Positions 52,807-61,456 are shown, numbered from the stretch's first letter. The stretch is DNA of 64,000 nt from Stutzerimonas stutzeri RCH2 (GCF_000327065.1 NC_019936.1:1-64000), one strand, 5' to 3'. Translations and numbers: made by a program. Notes: generated by a model not told the origin, from the sequence alone.

Positions 52807-52930
52807 GCGAGGTAGCTTGGAGGTGACGCGTGGAAAAGGCTTCGCCGTTTTCCACCCTACGCAAATATTGAGCGTCGGCGGCGCGGGCTGGGGTTTGCGT
52901 AGGGTGGACAACGCTCTGCTTGTCCACCGG
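52807..52930. repeat. compound palindromic repeat, copy B
   Basis: The hairpins GTGGAAAA...TTTTCCAC (52830-52855) and GTGGACAA...TTGTCCAC (52904-52927) flank a 14-bp stem CCACCCTACGCAAA / TTTGCGTAGGGTGG. It can fold into a three-way junction and is nearly identical in its left 54 bp to copy A. It lies in the 324-bp gap after the ABC exporter, which otherwise shows nothing. Confidence 0.8.
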
Positions 52931-53088
52931 TGCGGGCAACGGGGAGGGGCATGCTGTTAGCGAAACGCCGCCGGGATTTATGGCGCCCAACGAGGCCAAA
53001 CCGGAAGACCGCCTATTCGCGAAAACGAACTACGCTGCTTGCTTTGATCGTTGTACTGCACAAATCAGCGTCCAGCGGGAGTCAGCGC

Positions 53089-53556
53089 ATGAGTGAAAAC
53101 AGAACGTTAACTACGGCAAGAACTCTGCCGTACACGCCAGCCGAGATATATGGCGCTTTTGCCTCAGCCGATCTGCTCGCTGCATGGTGGGGGCCCGAAG
53201 GTTTCAGCAATACATTCGAGATCTTCGAGTTTGCACCGGGCGGTCGCTGGAAGTTTGTGATGCATGGGCCTGATGGGAAGAGCTATAGCAATGAGAGCAG
53301 GTTCGAAGAACTCGTTCCCGATTCAATGCTGGTCATCAGGCATGATTGCCCACCGCACTTTACGCTGACCATCGAGCTCATCCCTGCCGAGGATGGCACG
53401 TGCATGACCTGGAGCCAGGTTTTTGAGGATGCGGAAACCGCGCAAGCGGTCAAGGCAAGAGCGGGTTCCGCGAACGAGCAAAACATTGATCGGCTTACGC
53501 GCGTGCTCGCTGAGTCGACGGGTGGCGCATCACAGTTCCGGCAGCATTCAGGATGA
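53089..53556 (+). CDS. SRPBCC (AHSA1-like) domain protein
   Basis: A 155-residue protein with the START-like fold signature of AHSA1 relatives: LPYTPAEIYGAFASADLLAAWWGPEGFSN and GGRWKFVMHGPDG. The family forms a deep hydrophobic ligand pocket, but no ligand can be named. GGGAG lies before the ATG at 53089. The frame is open upstream, without family support. Its codon use looks less GC-rich than that of the neighbours. Confidence 0.82.
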   Translation: MSENRTLTTARTLPYTPAEIYGAFASADLLAAWWGPEGFSNTFEIFEFAPGGRWKFVMHGPDGKSYSNESRFEELVPDSMLVIRHDCPPHFTLTIELIPAEDGTCMTWSQVFEDAETAQAVKARAGSANEQNIDRLTRVLAESTGGASQFRQHSG

Positions 53557-53711
53557 GCGAGGCGCTCCATCTCGCAGTTCTCACTGCATGCGTTTAATGT
53601 CAGTGGACCGCGCCCGTGATGCACGCCGCTACGACTCGTCGACTCAGCTGAACCCTCATACGGCGTGCTCACTCGTACCTCTAGCCGCCATTAATCGAGA
53701 GGGAGTCCGCC

Positions 53712-53993
53712 ATGAGCGATAGACAAGCCAGCGTTCGTCACGCCGCCGCGCAGCAGCGCTATGAGTTGCTGGTCGACGGCCAGCCACTCGGCTTTGCCGA
53801 GTACAGCGAGCAGGGCGAGCGGATGGTTTTCACCCATACCGAGGTCGACCCCAGCCTGTCCGGGCAGGGGCTGGGCAAGGCCGCGCTCGAAGATGCGCGT
53901 CGCTGCGGCAAGCGGGTGGTGCCGCAATGCGAGTTCCTCGCCAAGTACATCGAGCGCCACGCGGAATGGCAGGATCTGGTCGATCCGGCCTGA
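53712..53993 (+). CDS. small GNAT-like acetyltransferase (YjdJ type)
   Basis: A 93-residue minimal GNAT. HTEVDPSLSGQGLGKAALEDAR contains the acetyl-CoA-binding turn (Q/RxxGxG/A) and VVPQCEFLAKYIERH is the standard end of the YjdJ-like family. GAGGGAG precedes the ATG. Substrate unknown. Confidence 0.88.
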   Translation: MSDRQASVRHAAAQQRYELLVDGQPLGFAEYSEQGERMVFTHTEVDPSLSGQGLGKAALEDARRCGKRVVPQCEFLAKYIERHAEWQDLVDPA

Positions 53994-54111
53994 GCGGTAC
54001 GTCTTGTTCAGCGGGACTTATTGCCGGGGCTGACGCTCTTATCTGAGTGATCGCTGTCGCCGCGCCGGCACGGCATCGCACCCGCAGCAGGTTTCGTCAG
54101 AGGGCAATCGC

Positions 54112-54516
54112 GTGGATGGTCGAGAGTTTGTCTAGGCGCATTTCAAGCTCAATGCCGAGCAGCGCCTGCGTGGCTTCAACTTCTTCGTGGTGCTGGCGAT
54201 CTTTGCCGATGGCGGTGTACTGGCGGCGCTGCAGCGCGGCTTCTCGCCGGGGCTGCTGATTCTGCTGGGCGCTTTTACCATGCTGCTCGCGCAGGTCTTC
54301 TGGCTGGTGGACGCGCGCAGCCGGCAGCTGCTGGAGCTGACCATCGTCGCACTCAAGGAGATGGAAGCCGAGTATCCCGAGAGTTACCGGCTGTTCGCCG
54401 CCGATGCGCTGGGGCAGAGCCGGGTGATCAGCTACACCTTCGCCATCCGTGCGCTGCTGCTGGCGCAGATGGGCTTCGGTCTGGGTGTATGCGGCTACGG
54501 GCTCTACCAGTGGTGA
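54112..54516 (+). pseudogene. small membrane-protein gene with in-frame amber codon 8
   Basis: GTG 54112 has AGAGGG 7 bp upstream. It reads MDGREFV, then TAG (54133-54135), and continues in frame as AHFKLNAEQRLRGFNFF with two hydrophobic segments (by codons, about 25-62) and a third near the end. The post-stop part looks genuine, so the amber probably disrupts the gene. A GTG at 54187 inside the first membrane segment could give a shorter product. Family not recognised. Confidence 0.55.
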
Positions 54517-54526
54517 GGCGCAGTGT

Positions 54527-55279
54527 TCAGTGCGGCAAGGCCAGGCGACGTACGGCGATCGCCGCTTCCCCTTCCGGCTGAGAGACAGGGGCCAGGTCTT
54601 CGCCGGTTTCCCAGGAAAAATCGCGCTTTTTCACGGCCTGGATGAACAGCCGGTCACCAGCCTCGCATTCGGTGCCGATGGCCAGGTCATAGGCGGCGAT
54701 GCGGATCGGGCCGGGGCGATGGGTGAGAAACAGGTAGGTGTGCTTGTTGACCCGCCCAACCGTGCGGCCATCCACGCGGTAATCCACGGCACCGGTATTC
54801 AGTAGCGCTGGCAGCGCCTGCAGGTACAGATAGACCGCGCATTCGTCGTTGCCAGGCCGGTAATTGCGGGCTCTAACCGTTTCGTCGCTGGAAGACGACC
54901 CATCGAAGCACTGGCCGTTGCTGAGGCATTCGTCGAGCTTGGCGGCTTCAGCGAAGTCGACGCGGCCACGCTCGTCGAAATGGACGAGCAGCCAGAAGTA
55001 TTGTTCGAACGCTGTACCGGTTGTGCCTCCGATTACACCGGCGAGCGTGCGGGAGTCGCTGAAGTACCAGTAGCGGTTGGACGCCCGCGTCAGCAACGGC
55101 TCGCCCAGCAGGCGGCGGACCTGGCTCCGATCGGCCTGGTGCAGCTTCTGCAGCAGCTCCGGCCCATATGGCTGCTCGTTGAACAGCCCGACCGGAACTA
55201 CCAGACACGCGCTGCAGAGCGCCGCCAGCAGCGTCAGTACGGCCCATCTTGTCGCCCTCAGGTAGCTCGCTGCCAGCAT
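54527..55279 (-). CDS. envelope protein with lipoprotein-like N-terminus
   Basis: A 250-residue protein. ATG 55279 follows AAGGAGG and gives a signal sequence with LCSAC near residue 25, a weak lipobox. The N-terminal third (LLQKLHQADRSQVRRLLGEP and RYWYFSDSRTLAGVIGGTTG) resembles SmpA/OmlA-like small outer-membrane lipoproteins in style. The rest has Cys residues and no known motif. Convergent with the 54112 gene. Confidence 0.65.
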   Translation of the reverse strand: MLAASYLRATRWAVLTLLAALCSACLVVPVGLFNEQPYGPELLQKLHQADRSQVRRLLGEPLLTRASNRYWYFSDSRTLAGVIGGTTGTAFEQYFWLLVHFDERGRVDFAEAAKLDECLSNGQCFDGSSSSDETVRARNYRPGNDECAVYLYLQALPALLNTGAVDYRVDGRTVGRVNKHTYLFLTHRPGPIRIAAYDLAIGTECEAGDRLFIQAVKKRDFSWETGEDLAPVSQPEGEAAIAVRRLALPH

Positions 55280-55446
55280 GACCGAATCCTCCTTGCAGGC
55301 CGTTTTATCAGTATGGCCCGGATTAAGCCCCGTGATGGCCGGGAGGCTCCTCAACGAGCGAGTGGGGCGGGCCGCCGTTAACGCGTTGCGCGGAACGCTT
55401 GCGGCGGGCTTCCGGTCGGTATTAGCAACCGACGGGAGAACTGACG

Positions 55447-55950
55447 ATGACGACTTCGAGCAATCTGGTATGGGCTGCCCTGGCGATCGGGGCCGTGACG
55501 GGCATGCGCAGCATGCTGGCGCCGACGCTGGTCAGCCGGGCACTGAGCGAGCGCGATGATCTCGCCGGGGCAGGGGAGGCCGCGCACCTGCTGACGTCGG
55601 ATACGGCGCAGACCTTCCTGCCCACGCTCGCGGCCAGCGAGATGATCGGCGACAAGCTGCCCTTTGCGCCGGATCGCACCATCGTGCCGTCGATGATGTT
55701 CCGTGCGCTGTCCGGCGGTTTGAGTGCAGCGGCGCTGGCCGGTGTGCGCCGCGAGCCGATGCTGTTGCCGGCATTGCTCGGCGCGACGGCGGCGCTGGTC
55801 GCAGCCAAGATCGGGCTGAGCCTGCGCAAGCCCTATCAGCCCAGGCCGCTGGTCAACGCGGCGCTGGGTGCGGTTGAGGAATGTCTGGCGTTGACGGTCG
55901 GCAAGGCTGGGTTGCGGCGGGCGCTGGGCGAAGGCGGGCGTAGGCGGTAA
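55447..55950 (+). CDS. DUF4126-like membrane protein
   Basis: A 167-residue protein with GAVTGMRSMLAPTLVSRAL at the start, a DUF4126 mark, and hydrophobic segments near 5-25, 85-100 and 105-125. The ATG follows GGGAGAA. Function unknown. A partial copy of the palindromic repeat lies after its stop. Confidence 0.75.
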   Translation: MTTSSNLVWAALAIGAVTGMRSMLAPTLVSRALSERDDLAGAGEAAHLLTSDTAQTFLPTLAASEMIGDKLPFAPDRTIVPSMMFRALSGGLSAAALAGVRREPMLLPALLGATAALVAAKIGLSLRKPYQPRPLVNAALGAVEECLALTVGKAGLRRALGEGGRRR

Positions 55951-55982
55951 CACGCCACTCGCGCTTCGCGCTGCGGTGATGT

Positions 55983-56022
55983 GGACGCGTGGCAAAGTTG
56001 CCGTTTTCCGCCGTACGGCCGG
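55983..56022. repeat. degenerate copy of the palindromic repeat
   Basis: GGACGCGTGG and GCCGTTTTCC here recall the left arm of copies A and B, but the arms have diverged and no right half is visible. It occupies the short gap between two genes. Confidence 0.4.
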
Positions 56023-56036
56023 TGCTGCCGGGGCCG

Positions 56037-56429
56037 TCACTCAGGCGTGAGCTCGGCCTTGTGCGGATTGCGCTGGAGCAGACGTGCGTGGGCTTCGGGG
56101 TAGCGATAGGCGAAGGTGGCGTGTTGCGCGGCGAGTTCGGCCTGCATGGCCTCGCGTTCATGGGCGGGCAGCTTGGCCAGGTATTTCCGGGTGATCGCGT
56201 ACTTGGCCGCCATCAGCTCGTCCTCGGCTTCCCGTAACTCCGCTTCGTAGGCTCTGGCGCGCCGTTCACGCAGCGCCGCCTGGTCGGTGTGCATGTTGCC
56301 GCCTTCATGCAGGACGAAGGCGCTCTTCGACGCGCCTTCGGTCTGCTCCATGGCGGGCTGCGCGGCCCAGGCGCTCGAAGCGAGAAGACAGAGCATCAGG
56401 CAGGACGAGACGGTTCTCAGCGTAAGCAT
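56037..56429 (-). CDS. small secreted, charged coiled-coil-like protein
   Basis: A 130-residue protein. ATG 56429 gives a signal peptide ending near SSAWA. The mature part is rich in Ala, Glu and Arg (RERRARAYEAELREAEDELMAAKYAITRKYLAKL) and probably helical. No family recognised. It is probably periplasmic. Confidence 0.6.
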   Translation of the reverse strand: MLTLRTVSSCLMLCLLASSAWAAQPAMEQTEGASKSAFVLHEGGNMHTDQAALRERRARAYEAELREAEDELMAAKYAITRKYLAKLPAHEREAMQAELAAQHATFAYRYPEAHARLLQRNPHKAELTPE

Positions 56430-56607
56430 GGCGTGGCCCTCTGCATGCTTGGCAGCGCTCAGGCTGCCTGAAGCGCCAGCATACGCCAGGTGCATCCAGC
56501 ACTCAGCGGTCCGGCCTTGCGCCAATCGTCGCAGCAGCGGGAGCCTATGGCCTTGATGAATCGCAAGTCGTCACGGGGGTGAAAGCCCGGCCGGGGCCTG
56601 ACAGAAA

Positions 56608-56630
56608 ACGGGCCGCATGATGCGGCCCGT
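56608..56630 (-). terminator. terminator after the 56641 gene
   Basis: ACGGGCCGCA and TGCGGCCCGT pair perfectly across a 3-nt loop and run into TTTT on the minus strand, ending the gene that stops at 56641. Confidence 0.85.
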
Positions 56631-56640
56631 GGGACTGCGG

Positions 56641-57462
56641 TCAGCTCGGTCGCTGGATCACGCAGATACGGTCGCGGCTGAGCCCTGCATCTCGGGTGCC
56701 GACGCCCGCTGCGACTTCCGGCATTTCGCTGCTGCTGCCATGGCCGGTCGTGCCTGCGCCAGTCGGAGCAGTGGTGGCGGTGGTGTCCGGGTAGTCGGTC
56801 CCGGCCCGCTTGGCCGCGCTGCCGATGTCATAGCGGCCTGTGTCGGCCGAGCTGCGGTCGTTGTAGTCGGTCGGGTCGGTAGTGTGGCCTACGCCGGCGG
56901 CGGTGTTGACTCCGGTGCCTTCGCCGACACGCTCGCTTGCCGATCGTATCCCGGTAGCCGTCGCAGCGGTGCCCGTTGCGGGGGTGGTGAAATGCTTGTC
57001 CAGATGGCTGTCGCCGCCGGTCGCGCCAGCATAGGGGCTGCTCGGGCCTGGGTAGCCTTCGACTGTGCCAGTGCCGCCGCGCTCGTTTATGTCGATGGCG
57101 CCGTTGTATTCCAGGGCATCGCGCGCCTTGGCCAGCTGGTCTTCATCGTCGACATCCACGGCGATAACCAGGGCGCCGCGGCGCACGGCATCCGGATAGG
57201 CGGTGGCGTAGTGACGGTGCGTTTCGTGCGGCTCATGGCCGAACAGCGATTTGAAGAAATGCGTGACCTTGGATTCGTGATGCGTACGATCCACCGGGAC
57301 GTCGGGAGTGGTGGTGTAGGGCGCGTCGTAGGCATGGATATCGGCGCTTTCGGCGCCAATGGCGTGAATCTGTTCGCGCGCTATGCCCCGCGACATCAGG
57401 TCGCCGCGAGTGCGGTTGGCGTCGGTCAGCGTGGCGAACGCTGCTACCAGTGTGTGTCTCAT
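56641..57462 (-). CDS. stress-response-like protein with low-complexity C-terminus
   Basis: A 273-residue protein. The N-terminal 110 residues (VAAFATLTDANRTRGDLMSRGI, then ALVIAVDVDDEDQLAKARDALEYNGAIDI) resemble bacterial general-stress (YflT-type) domains. The C-terminal 150 residues are Gly/Thr/Ala-rich and likely disordered. GAGGTGG precedes ATG 57462. Similar proteins are stress-induced in other bacteria; the role here is unproven. Confidence 0.7.
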   Translation of the reverse strand: MRHTLVAAFATLTDANRTRGDLMSRGIAREQIHAIGAESADIHAYDAPYTTTPDVPVDRTHHESKVTHFFKSLFGHEPHETHRHYATAYPDAVRRGALVIAVDVDDEDQLAKARDALEYNGAIDINERGGTGTVEGYPGPSSPYAGATGGDSHLDKHFTTPATGTAATATGIRSASERVGEGTGVNTAAGVGHTTDPTDYNDRSSADTGRYDIGSAAKRAGTDYPDTTATTAPTGAGTTGHGSSSEMPEVAAGVGTRDAGLSRDRICVIQRPS

Positions 57463-57790
57463 GATCCACCTCACGTTGTGTTGAACAACCGGGTTGTGAG
57501 CGCTCTGCACCTGTCGCGATGGCAGCGGCCGTGTGCTGATGGCCGCGTCTGTCGCGGATTAACGGCGCTCATGAACATTGGGTCGGAGCGCACCGGCATA
57601 GTTCAGCGTGGAGGATCAGCGGTCGGAGGAGGGCAGCGCGGCCGCTGCGCGAAGGACGTGCGCGTGACGAGGAAGCTCTGAGGCAGAACGCCTCGCCGGC
57701 TACCCGGCGGAAGGGCCGGGTAACCAGCGCGGGCAGGCAGCGGGCGATGGCAGGGGCTTTGCGCTTTCTACCGCCCGCTCGGGTTGCGCT
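57463..57790. other. intergenic region without recognised gene
   Basis: These 328 bp hold a small inverted repeat, TACCCGG (57701-57707) and CCGGGTA (57716-57722), but no T run and no supported gene. The promoter of the stress-like gene should be in its left part. Confidence 0.5.
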
Positions 57791-58633
57791 TCAGTCGAGG
57801 TCGGCGGCGCTGTGGCGCTCGGGCGCCTGCTCGGATTCGTCGCCCCAGGTGCGATTGACCTTGCGTCCGCGGATCACGGCCGGGCGCTCGGCGACTTCCG
57901 CGGCCCAGCGCTGCACATGTATGTAGTCCTGCACGGAGAGAAATTCGCCGGCGTCGTACAGCTCGCCCTTGGCCAGCACGCCGTACCAGGGCCAGATAGC
58001 CATGTCAGCGACCGTATATTCGTCACCGGCGACGTAGCGATTCTCGGCCAGCTGGCGGTCGAGCACGTCGAGCTGGCGCTTGACCTCCATCGCGTAGCGG
58101 TTGATCGGGTACTCGTACTTCTCCGGCGCGTAGGCGTAGAAGTGCCCGAAGCCGCCACCGAGGAAGGGCGCCGAACCCATCTGCCAGAACAGCCAGTTCA
58201 GCGTTTCGGTGCGCGCGCGGATTTCCGTGGGCAGGAAGGCGCCGAACTTCTCCGCCAGGTAGACGAGGATCGAGCCGGACTCGAACACGCGCAGTGGTTC
58301 GCCGTCGACGCTGTGATCGGCCAGCGCGGGAATCTTCGAGTTCGGATTGATCTCGACGAAGCCGCTGCCGAACTGGTCGCCGTCACCGATGTTGATCAGC
58401 CAGGCGTCGTACTCGGCGCCCGTGTGGCCGGCGGCGAGCAGCTCTTCGAGCATGATCGAGACCTTCACGCCATTGGGCGTCGCCAGTGAATAGAGCTGTA
58501 ACGGATGCTTGCCCACCGGCAGCACCTTCTCCTCCCGCGCGCCGGCGGTGGGGGCGTTGATGCTGGCGAACTTGCCGCCCGAGGGCGCGTCGTGGGTCCA
58601 GACCTTCGGCGGGACGTAAGGGGTATCAGGCAT
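57791..58633 (-). CDS. yghU: glutathione S-transferase-like disulfide-bond oxidoreductase YghU
   Basis: A 280-residue Nu-class GST-like protein. It matches E. coli YghU closely (KVLPVGKHPLQLYSLATPNGVKVSIMLEELL, FESGSILVYLAEKFGAF, APFLGGGFGHFY). YghU binds two glutathiones and acts on disulfides and peroxides. GAGGAGG precedes ATG 58633. The gene is alone. Confidence 0.92.
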   Translation of the reverse strand: MPDTPYVPPKVWTHDAPSGGKFASINAPTAGAREEKVLPVGKHPLQLYSLATPNGVKVSIMLEELLAAGHTGAEYDAWLINIGDGDQFGSGFVEINPNSKIPALADHSVDGEPLRVFESGSILVYLAEKFGAFLPTEIRARTETLNWLFWQMGSAPFLGGGFGHFYAYAPEKYEYPINRYAMEVKRQLDVLDRQLAENRYVAGDEYTVADMAIWPWYGVLAKGELYDAGEFLSVQDYIHVQRWAAEVAERPAVIRGRKVNRTWGDESEQAPERHSAADLD

Positions 58634-58773
58634 GAACAACCTCCTCGGTGGCTCTGGGGATGTGCAGGGCATGCTACGCCCTCGGCCGGCGCTGTCGAAA
58701 TCAAGCGGGTCGATATTGGTCATCGATGGGCGATGGTTTGTTCGGGAGTCTCGTTCCTGGCTGCGAAGTGGAG

Positions 58774-59076
58774 CTACGGAGTCATAGGCGGCGGTGTATC
58801 GACCGGCCCGCTCACCATCGCCAGCGATATCCGTATGCCAAATACCTTGAACACCGATTCCAGCGTCTTGAGCGTGGGGTTGCCGTCGCCGTATTCCAGG
58901 TGGTTGAGGGCGCGCATGGAGATCTTGCACATCTTGGCGAAGCGGGCCTGGTTCAACCCGGTGACCTCGACGCGCAGTCGCCTGATCGCGTCCGGCATGC
59001 CCAGCGTGCCGTCGGCGACCTGCTGGCAGATAGAGCGAATCAGCTGATCGCGCTCTTCGATGCTCATGGTCTTCAC
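58774..59076 (-). CDS. hipB: XRE/HipB-like transcriptional regulator (antitoxin candidate)
   Basis: A 100-residue protein with a helix-turn-helix (about 42-85: NQARFAKMCKISMRALNHLEYGDGNPTLKTLESVFKVFG) typical of XRE regulators. It overlaps the end of the HipA-like gene by 4 bp, so the two are translationally coupled. HipB normally neutralises HipA and represses the operon, but there hipB comes first. The symbol is assigned by partner and fold only. Confidence 0.75.
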   Translation of the reverse strand: MKTMSIEERDQLIRSICQQVADGTLGMPDAIRRLRVEVTGLNQARFAKMCKISMRALNHLEYGDGNPTLKTLESVFKVFGIRISLAMVSGPVDTPPPMTP

Positions 59077-60392
59077 AGCAGCCCCCAGCGTTTCAGGTTG
59101 AGCTCCAGCTGGAGCACTGGCAAGCGTCCGGTGGCCTGCTTGATGCCGTCTGGAATATCGCTCAGCAGGTCGGGCAAGGCGAGAAAATCCCTGGCGGCTT
59201 GCCGCAGCCGTTCGTAGGTCGTCTCGGGGTCGGTGAAGGCCTTGAGCTGGTCACAGACGTCTCGCCACTGCGGTTCACCCATCCGCTCCTCGCGCCATTT
59301 GGTGACGCGGCTGATGCCTTCCGGGTCGAGCACCATGGGCGCCAGATCGTAGATGGGCGCGAGCGTCAGACGGCCACCGCTGCGGGTGATCGAAGTGTTT
59401 CTGCCGTGATTGTCGGAGTTGCCGAGGATGCGATTGAGCAGGTCACGCCGAACATACTCGAATACCAGTTCTGGAAGCTCTGCCTGCTGGCCGGCCTCCG
59501 TCCACAGCTGCGCGAGCCTGGCGATAACATCTTCATGCTGCATGTGCGAGCCGGGGCGCGTGTTGTTGCACAGCGAATAGACGGACTCCAGCGCGACGCG
59601 CTCGACCTTGCCACCGCTGACCCGCCGATCGAAGCGCGGCATCCACAGGCTTGGCTTATCGGCCTCTTCCAGCACCAGCCCGTCCGCCGGAATGGTATCG
59701 AGGCCCAGCTGGCGGATGGCCTGGTAGTAGTGATACTCGGTGCGCAGGATGTCGCGGTCCCGCTCGCCGGCCTGGTTGCGCGCAAACTTCACCAGCCAAT
59801 GACGATGGGCCTGCTCATCAGGCAGGGTGGCATCGGCATGCAGGTCGCCGCGGGCGTCTTCGGTCATCAGCAGCTTGGGTGCCTCACCCCCGGCGCCGGT
59901 TGCGCCACCAATGGCCGCACCCTGTTCATAGGCATATTCGAGAAAGGCGCTGGTGCGCTCCACCACGTCAGTGCGGCTGAAGGCGACGCGGCTGTTCGCA
60001 TCGATATGGCTGGCCGCTTCCTTCACCCGCAGATGACCTATAGGTGCGGGCGCGCAGCGTTCGAGCAGGAACAGGTTGAGGTCCATGCCGGCGGGTCGCT
60101 CATGGCCGAAGCGGCGTTCCAGTGACTTTCGCGCTGCACCAGAGGGAATGATGTCGTAGACGAAGGCAGGGAAACCGCTCGTGTACTGGCTATGCCAGCC
60201 GAGGCGGTTGCAGACGCTGACCGACTCGGCGAATGGCGTATCGATCAGATCAAGGTGATCGAGAAGGTAACTCTGCACGTAGCCGCTGGCGCAGCGATGG
60301 CCGTCGACCTGCTCGGGGTTCGCGAACTGCATGATCAGTGCATCGCGCCATTGCTGGTCGATGAAGGCCTGAATGGTCAAGGAATAAGGCAT
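59073..60392 (-). CDS. hipA: HipA-family serine/threonine kinase toxin
   Basis: A 439-residue HipA-like kinase. The catalytic loop NSDNHGRN (near 322) and the metal-binding YDLAPM (near 345) are intact. A Gly-rich loop TGAGGEAPKLLM (near 165) stands where HipA has its regulatory Ser loop. The ATG at 60392 gives the normal HipA length, and the frame is open 63 codons upstream without support. HipA phosphorylates glutamyl-tRNA synthetase in E. coli; relatives have other targets, so the target here is open. Three dyads lie upstream. Confidence 0.85.
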   Translation of the reverse strand: MPYSLTIQAFIDQQWRDALIMQFANPEQVDGHRCASGYVQSYLLDHLDLIDTPFAESVSVCNRLGWHSQYTSGFPAFVYDIIPSGAARKSLERRFGHERPAGMDLNLFLLERCAPAPIGHLRVKEAASHIDANSRVAFSRTDVVERTSAFLEYAYEQGAAIGGATGAGGEAPKLLMTEDARGDLHADATLPDEQAHRHWLVKFARNQAGERDRDILRTEYHYYQAIRQLGLDTIPADGLVLEEADKPSLWMPRFDRRVSGGKVERVALESVYSLCNNTRPGSHMQHEDVIARLAQLWTEAGQQAELPELVFEYVRRDLLNRILGNSDNHGRNTSITRSGGRLTLAPIYDLAPMVLDPEGISRVTKWREERMGEPQWRDVCDQLKAFTDPETTYERLRQAARDFLALPDLLSDIPDGIKQATGRLPVLQLELNLKRWGLL

Positions 60393-60403
60393 GTCGGTAG
60401 GAT

Positions 60404-60502
60404 TTGCAGGAAAGTGCAAATAATCTAGGGCGGAAGTAGAATTATTGCAATACAAAGCAAATTTACCAGAAGGCACCTTTCTTGATTTGCACTTTAGTGC
60501 AA
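60404..60502. promoter_or_regulatory. triple 16-bp operator upstream of hipA
   Basis: TTGCACTTTAGTGCAA (60487-60502) is a perfect dyad. TTGCAGGAAAGTGCAA (60404-60419) differs at one arm base, and TTGCAATACAAAGCAA (60445-60460) is a weaker copy. Starts are 41 and 42 bp apart, about four helical turns, so one protein could bind all three on one face. They lie within 110 bp of the hipA start. HipB-like autoregulation is inferred. Confidence 0.6.
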
Positions 60503-60781
60503 TTTGTCGCGGGGTGCAGTGCTCGATGCAATGTCGCTGATAGGTAAGCGGCAGGGCTGTGCCACTGCCTAGGACTATCAAGCGCTTATCGCCGGGTCGC
60601 CGCGCCGGCGGGATATTGCTGAAGTGAGATTTTGCGAAAGTGGGGCCAACCCATTGTCCGAGATGTATCGATCAGCGGTATTGCCAACAAGCGGTGCTGA
60701 CGGTCCGGCATGCAGGGGTCGCGTTAGACTCCTTCTTTCTGCCCCCTTCGACGCGGGGCCAAACCGTAACAGGACGGCACG

Positions 60782-61153
60782 ATGCTTCTCAGCAAACGCG
60801 ATCAGACCCGTATGGAACGGCAACTCTCCAGCTGCCTGAGCCAGGCCTGCGAAGCGGGCAAGGCGGAGATCGTCGGATTCAGCTGGCTCACCCATGAGGT
60901 CGATTACGCGCGCTTTCCCGAGAGCCTGCAGGTCACCTGGGTATTCGTCACGGAGGCACAGAGGGCGCTGGCGATAGGCCAAGGACAGGGCGCCCGCATG
61001 CAGGCGCTCACCCAAGCGGCGCTGGCTGAGGCGGGTATCGACATGAGTGCGCTTATCGCCCCGGTGCGCTCTGACAGCGAGGAAGCCTGCAAGCGCAACG
61101 ATGGCGGTGACTGGCAACGGCGCCTGGCCCGCCACGCCACGACACGGCACTGA
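60782..61153 (+). CDS. small conserved hypothetical protein
   Basis: A 123-residue soluble protein, alternating helix and strand in style (SCLSQACEAGKAEIVGFSWL, LQVTWVFVTEAQRALA). It has no signal or membrane segment and I recognise no family. It starts at ATG with ACAGG upstream and is followed after 2 bp by the DUF1289 gene, likely one operon. Confidence 0.6.
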   Translation: MLLSKRDQTRMERQLSSCLSQACEAGKAEIVGFSWLTHEVDYARFPESLQVTWVFVTEAQRALAIGQGQGARMQALTQAALAEAGIDMSALIAPVRSDSEEACKRNDGGDWQRRLARHATTRH

Positions 61154-61155
61154 CA

Positions 61156-61338
61156 GTGGCCAAGGACGTCGAGAATCCGTGCATTTCCGCCTGCAAGCTC
61201 AGTGACGAGCTGTGTACCAGCTGCGGCCGCACCAAGGATGAGATCCGCAAATGGAAGCGCATGAAGCGCCCGGACAAGAAGGCCACGGTAGAGCGCGCGG
61301 CGCAGCGGTTGAAGGGACTGAAGAAGAAAAAGAAGTGA
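61156..61338 (+). CDS. DUF1289 small Cys-rich protein
   Basis: A 60-residue protein starting at GTG. CISACKLSDELCTSCGRTKDEIRKW matches the DUF1289 motif, with four Cys that may hold a metal, and the tail is Lys-rich (KGLKKKKK). It lies 2 bp after the preceding stop. Function unknown. Confidence 0.85.
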   Translation: MAKDVENPCISACKLSDELCTSCGRTKDEIRKWKRMKRPDKKATVERAAQRLKGLKKKKK

Positions 61339-61456
61339 TGGCCGGGCGATGGGGCGCCTTCGCTGCCGATGACGGTGTGGTCACCAGCCGTGTGCCTGCC
61401 TCGCAGGCGCTGATTTAGTGCGAAGCGCCTCAGGTTGCAGCGGCTGTCGATTGCAA

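Noticed and set aside
57697..57724. TACCCGG/CCGGGTA hairpin as a terminator
   Set aside because: The stem is only 7 bp and no T run follows.
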